Positions 55,540 through 64,000 of a stretch of DNA of 64,000 bases are shown here, piece by piece; the stretch's first letter is position 1, and each line of letters begins with the position of its first letter. The notes beneath the pieces are model-generated. The model was not told the origin of the DNA, ran no database searches, and saw only the letters and a list, made by a program, of their open reading frames with translations. The stretch comes from Bartonella sp. HY038. Its GTDB lineage: Bacteria; Pseudomonadota; Alphaproteobacteria; Rhizobiales; Rhizobiaceae. Both the position numbers and the translations under genes were made by a program. The stretch covers positions 2,981,001 to 3,045,000 of the forward strand of contig NZ_CP059725.1 of assembly GCF_014117425.1 (NCBI RefSeq). The letters are read 5' to 3'.

Positions 55540-55908
55540 CTATCCTTTTTGCATCGGTGATGCTTCTTTTTTCGCTTGATATTGGCATGTATTTGCATCG
55601 GTGCCATTTTTATTACCAATATTTACATTCTTCGACCCATTTTGAGCAACCCCACCGCAATCAATAGCATCACCAATACGTACAGCAACCTTACCATTGA
55701 CGAAGACCGAACGTGAACCGACAGATGCTTTACGTCCATGGGAAGCCGATGGGCATATATTGCAAGCATGTGGCGTATATGTGTCATCAACGCGCATTAG
55801 CGGACGTCCATTAACAAAAACATTAGGGCTGCCACTATTAGCAACGGATGGTGGATAATGGCATCCATGTCCTGATCCAATATCGCCTTTTCTATGAGCT
55901 GGGGGCAT
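55540..55908 (-). CDS. PAAR-domain spike-tip protein
   Basis: 122-aa PAAR protein that caps the VgrG spike of a type VI secretion system. Two Gly-rich beta-hairpin repeats are visible: GSPNVFVNGRPLMRVDD and RSVFVNGKVAVRIGD. Zinc-ligand candidates are His14 and His17 (GHGCH), His48 and Cys50/Cys53 (HACNIC), His57 and Cys74. The C-terminal 30 aa are a polar tail (NVNIGNKNGTDAN) without a toxin domain, so the effector is supplied by a separate gene. The start has AGGAT upstream. It lies 15 nt after vgrG and 2-3 nt before the DUF4123 adaptor. Confidence 0.9.
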   Translation of the reverse strand: MPPAHRKGDIGSGHGCHYPPSVANSGSPNVFVNGRPLMRVDDTYTPHACNICPSASHGRKASVGSRSVFVNGKVAVRIGDAIDCGGVAQNGSKNVNIGNKNGTDANTCQYQAKKEASPMQKG

Positions 55909-55923
55909 TTTTAAATCCTATCC

Positions 55924-58475
55924 CTATTCATTCAAATTAATTGGACTACCCTCAATTTTTATTGGTCCAGTCGCGACAAAATCAAACTCGGCACCGCGTA
56001 AAGTGACCTTGCCTTTACTATCTAATATCAACTCGGCCATTGGCTCTTCTGTATCTTTATCTTTGCCGACAGAAAGAATAAATTTTTCACCAACAAACAT
56101 TTGTCTTGTATTGCCAACTTGTTCGGAATGAACCTGTCCAACAGTTGTCACTTTAACTTGTCCTACTTGTTCGGTTGAGGCAAAACCAGCTGTCTGGTTA
56201 GTGATTTTAGAAACAAGCTGATTGAAAATCCCGCCACCAACCATGCAATCTACAGATTGCGCAATATTGCTACCTGCACTTGCCATTGCTTCGCCACCAG
56301 ATGAACGTAAGTTATGTTGTTTGTCATTATTAGCAACAGAACGCGCTTGATCAAAACCTTGTGCAATGGTTGCCATCCTCCCAACAACTCCACCAGCAGA
56401 AAGAAGACGACTAAATTCCGAAGTTGTTTGTGAGAAAGCTTCTACACTATCGGTAAAGGCTGTGATAATTTTTTCACCACTATTTGAGCCAATATCGGAT
56501 TTTGCAACATTCGTCTTCGCCGCAATCGCTATGCCTTGTTGAAGTAACTCAGCAGATTGTCCCATAAGCCCTAGCAATACTTTGCCAAGAATCCCCGTTG
56601 CTGCGCCTCCGATCGCACCAACAACCATATTCATGCCGCCGCCAACTTGTTGGTTGACGTTGTTACCTACTTCTATCGCTTGGTTTTCACCAATATTTTG
56701 AATAGCATTAGCATCAATTCGCTGCATCTGATTATTCTTGATCTTAATTGTTTGGTCTTTCTCAGCATGAAGAAACATATTTTCTTGCCCCCTTTCATCT
56801 TCAAACGATAATTCGTTAAATCCACCATCCCCCTTATGACTGTCTGATCGAATTACCGTCTTGGTTTTATGGTCGGGCAACTTGTAAGGTGCGACATTCA
56901 TTTCATGATAAGTACGTCCTATAATAAGTGGCTGATCGGGATCACCGTCCAAAAAATCAACAACTACTTCATGACCAACACGGGGAATAGATAAGTTACC
57001 ATATTCACCACCACCCCATGCTTGTGAAACACGAATCCAACATGATGAATCTTCGGCCTTGAGTTTTTTGTGCCTATCCCATGGGAAGTGAACTTTAACA
57101 CGACCATATTGATCAGTGAGTATTTCTTCTTCCGGTGGCCCAACAACAATGGCAATCTGTGGGCCATCAATCAGTGGCTTCACCATCTGCGGTGGACGGT
57201 ACGGGAGATTGGAGGGTTGAGCCGTAAATGCATTTGCATAAAGCGTCGCTAGCGTTACATCTTGGTTGACTGCCGATTGAAAAACAAGATTCTTGCAAGG
57301 GTTTAGAGCTTGGTTAAGAAGATTGGGACTTTTTGAATTCGTCATGCTAAAGGCAAGACCAGAATGCTCGGCACCCAATAATCCTGGTGTAACAACGCTT
57401 GTCGCTGCTGATGTAATTCCCTGTGCGTCTTCTGACAATGCTTGTGGCTGAACTCCTTCATGACGAATGCTGAGCAGACGCCATTTCTGGTTAAGTTTAT
57501 TGTCAGGATGTTCTGTTATTGTAACAGCATGCCCAGTCAAAAGATGGGGGCATTAGAAACACCATAACCAAGGGAAGCATCAACACGCTTTGCTTCCAAT
57601 CTATATCGGGTAAAGGGCTTACCCACAGCATCTTTCTTATAACGGCCAGGATAAACATAAAGCTCATAGTCTTTTTTCTCACCATTGGATGTTGATGTCT
57701 TTTCCTTATGCTCTTGAGAATATTCAGGATTGCGAAATGTATAATCACGTTGCACCATTGTGGTCGAGGTGAGCTTCTCGCGATAGCTTAAAGATGAGCA
57801 ATACACCCCCTTCACCACACCAGAGGCAAGTGCATTATATGCCAATGTCTTCTGTTCAGGACTATCCGAGAGAACTTGAGCGCGATCGGTGAAAACAACA
57901 TTCAACTGCCCTTCCATACCATGATGGAAGTAATAGAATATTCCCTCTTCCGCCAGGATCCGTTCGACAAAAGCGAGATGACTCTCACGATATTGCACGC
58001 AATATTCACGCAATTCGTGTTTAGCCTCTTCAACGCTCCAGATCACATTTTCGATGCCATGATCAGAAAATATTTCTTTGACAATATCAGTAACTAAACT
58101 TTGCTTGAAAATACGACAATCAGAGGCATAGTTTAAACGATAGAGTGAGGGCATAAGAACTAAACGGTAACTAGTTCTATGATGCCCCTTATCATCACGT
58201 TCTGCCTCTACAACAACTCCAGAAAAATGACGGGGTGTTTCAAGATATTTATGATGAACGGTCAATGTACCGGCACTATCCATAAGCATCTGCAAATCAA
58301 TATCATCATCCTTTGATGACAGCATGACTTCTATCTTGGTCATACCAAAAATCGCTTCATCTACAGCAAAAGCAGTGACCACAAACTTATTATCTGGCGC
58401 TTTTTTCATCCAAAAAGTAAAAGCGATATCTTGATCTTGTAATTGTTTAGGTAACAGCAATATTGGGTTCATCAT
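55924..58475 (-). pseudogene. vgrG: VgrG (TssI) spike protein gene with a single-base frameshift
   Basis: Two frames, 58475-57537 (gp27-like part) and 57540-55924 (gp5-like part), together encode a VgrG of about 850 aa. The first holds the phage-spike base (HFSGVVVEAERDD, REYCVQYRESHLAFVERIL, EEGIFYYFHH). The second has the OB-fold region with HFPWDRHKK, SCWIRVSQAWGG, RVGHEVVVDFLDGDPDQPLI and the DNQEN-like needle (NIGENQAIEVGNNVNQQVG), then a long extension. The break is at about 57539-57550, where one extra base in the T4 or C5 run of the coding strand would rejoin VSNAP to LTGHAVTITEHP. The start at 58475 is preceded by AGGAG. It heads the minus-strand cargo operon. Confidence 0.85.
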
Positions 58476-59768
58476 TATTCTCCTAATATCCTGCACTTAT
58501 CAAGCAGGATCATATAATCACAACAATTGTTATTGATTTTTAGAACCAAAGTAGATTTTTTTGATGGAGCAAGAATTAATACTATCCTTAACACCCACTG
58601 TGTCAATAAAAATGTATTAATTTGTATTCAATAGGAATTTAACTATATTATTTCTTATATAAAAATCCCTAAAATTATGCTTATTTGCTATTAAATTAAT
58701 TTATATAATTTCAAAATAATTATCGTTGCTAAAGAGATTACAAGTTAACACATCGTTTTATTAGGCAAAAAACAAATTCGTAGATATCGTCTTATTTTCT
58801 ATTGCATCATTGGTGGAAGCGTATTGTCAGTAAGCAAGTTATCATCAGGATTGCCTTTAATAAGAAGCATGGCTCGCAGTGAACTAAAATAGGTCTTGAC
58901 AATTTTTTTGAGTAAAACATGTTATAGCGCACTCATCCACTGGAAGCAGTTGGGCGTGCTTAATTGCAACTTGCTTCAATGGCTAGAGATGACGTAAAAC
59001 CTTAGTATATGATCTTAGACGCTACAAATCTAAAAGCTCAACCTGCAGCAACAAGATTCTTTAAAAGACAAATTCTCCGCCGAACTGAAAGAGAATAAGC
59101 TTAATGTCTAAACTTAAAGTAGTCTTACATTAAAATAGCAAGCAGACATACCTGATGCGAAGAATTTCTTTGCCGTAAAATTTTTTTAGGCGAATTGACT
59201 TAAACTCATTCGGTCAACCATGACTAGTTTAAATATTAACCCTCTATTTCTCTATAAAAAGAGAAAACTGTTTAAACAATACGACCTATAAATTCGGTTT
59301 CATGATCGACAGCTTGTATGAAAACTTAAAAATTAACGGCACAATCGACAAGATATACCCGACCAATATTATAATTGTGCATGTGCGCTCTTACCAACAA
59401 TATGGCTCATTGCTACAAGTTTTTACCCCCGTTTTAAAAAAGTAACTTATGTTAACGGTATTTCGCAGTCAATTCAGACATGGCATCAGCATAGGCTTCT
59501 TATCGTGCAAGTTTACTTAATTTTGCTGTTGTAGTTTGCCTTGGGTTGATTTAGTCATAAGGCAACGATGATGGAAAAGTTATGATGCTTTCTTACTCTA
59601 CATTTTTGCAAATCATATTAAAGATTACATCATTAATCTTTCCACTAGCTTGATAAATTATTGCCCAAATAATTCCAATACGCTGTAAAACTACAATGCA
59701 AGCCTCCGAATATTTGTCAGGTGTCCTGAATTCAATGATTAACTTTATATGTTTTAAGGAAAATTTCT
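58476..59768. other. Gene-poor region upstream of vgrG
   Basis: About 1.3 kb, AT-rich, with no convincing gene. The minus-strand vgrG promoter should lie near 58500-58700. On the plus strand TTGACA (near 58897) and a TGTTAT-like -10 about 18 bp later are followed by a hairpin-forming stretch (GAAGCAGTT ... AACTTGCTTC, about 58944-58978), so an RNA is possible but unproven. A 47-codon frame at 59302-59445 has no ribosome-binding site and is not recognised. It may be a fragment. Confidence 0.4.
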
Positions 59769-60326
59769 TTGTTAGCGGGCTTTGCCTTTCGTATTGCATA
59801 TTCCCTATTGGATAAAATTGCTTATTTGGTTAATCACTATTGGGCTTTAAATAAAAAACTCGACAGAATAGGTTTTAAAAATATTTGGATGGTGGAAAAT
59901 AAAAAACATCTTTTACCGCAATTTAAAAAATTAGATAACTTGCCTTTACGTGGGCTATTTTGGTTATCAAAAGAATTATTTGATGAAGATATTAATGCAA
60001 CCACATCAGCTGACGCCCAAGATTTGCACACCATTCGCAATGCACTTGAACATTCATATCTGCGTGTCATAGAAGGCTGGGCAAAGCCATTCATGTCACC
60101 AGAAACACGAGATAGAATCTTGGGTATTACCATCGGCAGCGACGAGCTTGAAACTAAAGCAATACGCATCATGCAAATAGCTCGTATGGCGATCTTATAT
60201 GTGTCTTTTGCAATTGCTATAGAAGAAAAGAAAAGGAAAGAAAAACACCCTGCTAAATTGAGTTTTGAAATGCCGTTATCTAACCTAAAAATATCTCGTA
60301 AAAAACGCCCACCTGCACCATATTAA
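59769..60326 (+). pseudogene. LA2681-like HEPN domain protein, 5'-truncated
   Basis: The reading frame opens without a good start (TTG at 59769, with an in-frame stop 33 nt upstream) and encodes about 185 aa that look like the C-terminal HEPN domain of larger proteins. Features are FRIAYSLLDKIAYLVNHYW, LRGLFWLSKELF and the HEPN-type motif IRNALEHSYLRV, in which Arg, Asn and His are the usual RNase residues. Intact relatives have an additional N-terminal region, often TPR-rich. The sequence before the frame contains broken pieces in other frames (LNSMINF), consistent with a decayed gene. HEPN domains are common in RNA-targeting defence systems, so this may be the remnant of one. The C-terminal tail is Lys-rich. 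Confidence 0.55.
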
Positions 60327-60769
60327 GATAATCACGGGTCGTTTAAACTGTTTTTAAATCTGGGTAGTTTATTAGGCAAATAAATATTTGGGTGGAGCTA
60401 TTAAACTAAAAATCCTAAATACTAGTCGGCTTAACATCGCAGGGCCTTAAACAGTATTAAGCGTAGTTTTTTCAACGCCAGAAACCGCCTCAGTTGCGGC
60501 TATTGTATATAAAGCTGATATTTTTCTTGGATTCTTGTCAGGTTTTCTTGCGCAGTGTTGATTTTCACTGCCGACGTTGATGTTATGGTTGGTTTTTTAG
60601 CATTTAGATACATACCAGCACCTCAGCGCCAATCAATGTTAACACGAAGCCATTTTGACGTTATTATAAAATAACGCGCATTATCACCGTCAACCGTCGA
60701 AAGCCACATTTTGTAACTATAAGATATAAACATTATCAATGTGTCTATTATTTTGCTGATGGGTTTTAT
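60327..60769. other. Gene-free region between the HEPN remnant and the rRNA operon end
   Basis: About 440 bp with no ORF of note and no clear terminator for the rRNA operon. I see nothing that can be named. Confidence 0.5.
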
Positions 60770-60846
<77 letters not shown>

Positions 60847-61076
60847 TCAAGGGTTTTGTTTACTTCTTCACGACCGGTATGTTGTGAAGGAGTATCTGAT
60901 ATTAAGGCACATTTTTAAAATAATGTCATGCTTTTAGGAAGCGTTATTATCTTGATTTTGTGTCTTTTTTCCAAGGAATGATTTAAGCTATAGGGCTTAT
61001 ATTGCTTGGGATTTATCAGCTAGACAAATTGATTTGTTTGATGGTGAAGAGAAAATATTCATACATGCATTTTGCA

Positions 61077-61194
61077 GACCTGGCAGCGACCTACTCTCCC
61101 GTGTCTTAAGACAAAGTACCATTGGCGCTGGAGCGTTTCACGGCCGAGTTCGGAATGGGATCGGGTGCAGCCGCTCCGCCATAACCACCAGGTC
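61077..61194 (-). rRNA. rrf: 5S ribosomal RNA
   Basis: About 118 nt on the minus strand, with GACCTGGTGGTTATGGCGGA at the 5' end and CGACCTGG-complementary 3' end (GGTCGCTGCCAGG). The conserved loops CCGAACTCGGCCGTGAAACG and GGGAGAGTAGG are present. It lies between 23S and tRNA-fMet in the rRNA operon. Ends are estimated to within a few bases. Confidence 0.95.
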
Positions 61195-61267
61195 GGCGAA
61201 AGGCATGAACGAATTGAAGCTGGTTTTGATTTTTCTGCTTTTTTATTAACTGGATATAGGTAATGGG

Positions 61268-64000
<2,733 letters not shown>

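Noticed and set aside
59302..59445. 47-codon plus-strand frame
   Set aside because: No ribosome-binding site and no recognisable family. It could arise by chance in this AT-rich spacer.

Overview
The window looks like a chromosomal segment of an AT-rich alphaproteobacterium of the order Hyphomicrobiales (Rhizobiales). This is inferred from four things: an rRNA operon that ends 23S-5S-tRNA-fMet, an alphaproteobacterial-type helix-9 insertion in the 23S gene, a RIME1-like intergenic mosaic element at about 43.76-43.87 kb, and a malonate decarboxylase operon in the ACDEGBH order. A low-GC lineage such as a Bartonellaceae relative is possible, but the genus cannot be fixed from the sequence alone.

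Layout. (1) 1-6.67 kb, minus: a giant BapA-like surface adhesin made of bacterial Ig-like repeats. Its downstream part runs off the left edge and is broken between about 1.69 and 3.25 kb by one-base deletions that look like consensus errors. (2) 7.17-9.01 kb, minus: a glycine/aspartate-rich RTX-like repeat protein with its own terminator. (3) 9.37-17.56 kb: a complete biotin-independent malonate decarboxylase locus. mdcA-C-DE(fused)-G-B-H is on the minus strand. A divergent plus-strand unit carries a 30-codon leader ORF, the madL-madM malonate transporter and a GntR/FCD regulator. (4) 17.6-24.3 kb, minus: a tightly coupled four-gene operon, MoxR AAA+ ATPase - DUF5682 - VWA - SWIM zinc finger, matching E. 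coli yehL-yehM-yehP-yehQ in order and size. (5) 24.5-51.5 kb, plus: seven consecutive paralogues of about 1,230-1,280 aa of the DUF4132 (MolR/YehI) family, transcribed divergently from the MoxR operon and followed by a 141-aa orphan. (6) 52.6-58.5 kb, minus: a type VI secretion cargo module, VgrG - PAAR - DUF4123 adaptor - candidate effector - candidate membrane-anchored immunity protein, in which vgrG, the adaptor and the effector carry single-base frameshifts. (7) 59.8-60.3 kb: a 5'-truncated HEPN-domain (LA2681-like) gene. (8) 60.77-64.0 kb, minus: tRNA-fMet, 5S and most of 23S rRNA.

The most striking system is (4)+(5). MoxR and VWA proteins normally work as an ATP-driven remodelling pair. 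Here they sit with DUF5682 and SWIM proteins and face a 27-kb array of seven giant DUF4132 proteins, where E. coli has essentially one (yehI). The paralogues appear to be organised as pairs, B-C, D-E and F-G. In each pair the first member starts with a short basic/hydrophobic MSL-type helix and the second lacks it. Near-identical 3' tracts suggest gene conversion. This looks like an expanded, diversifying module, possibly a conflict or stress-response device, but its function is unknown and that reading is inference.
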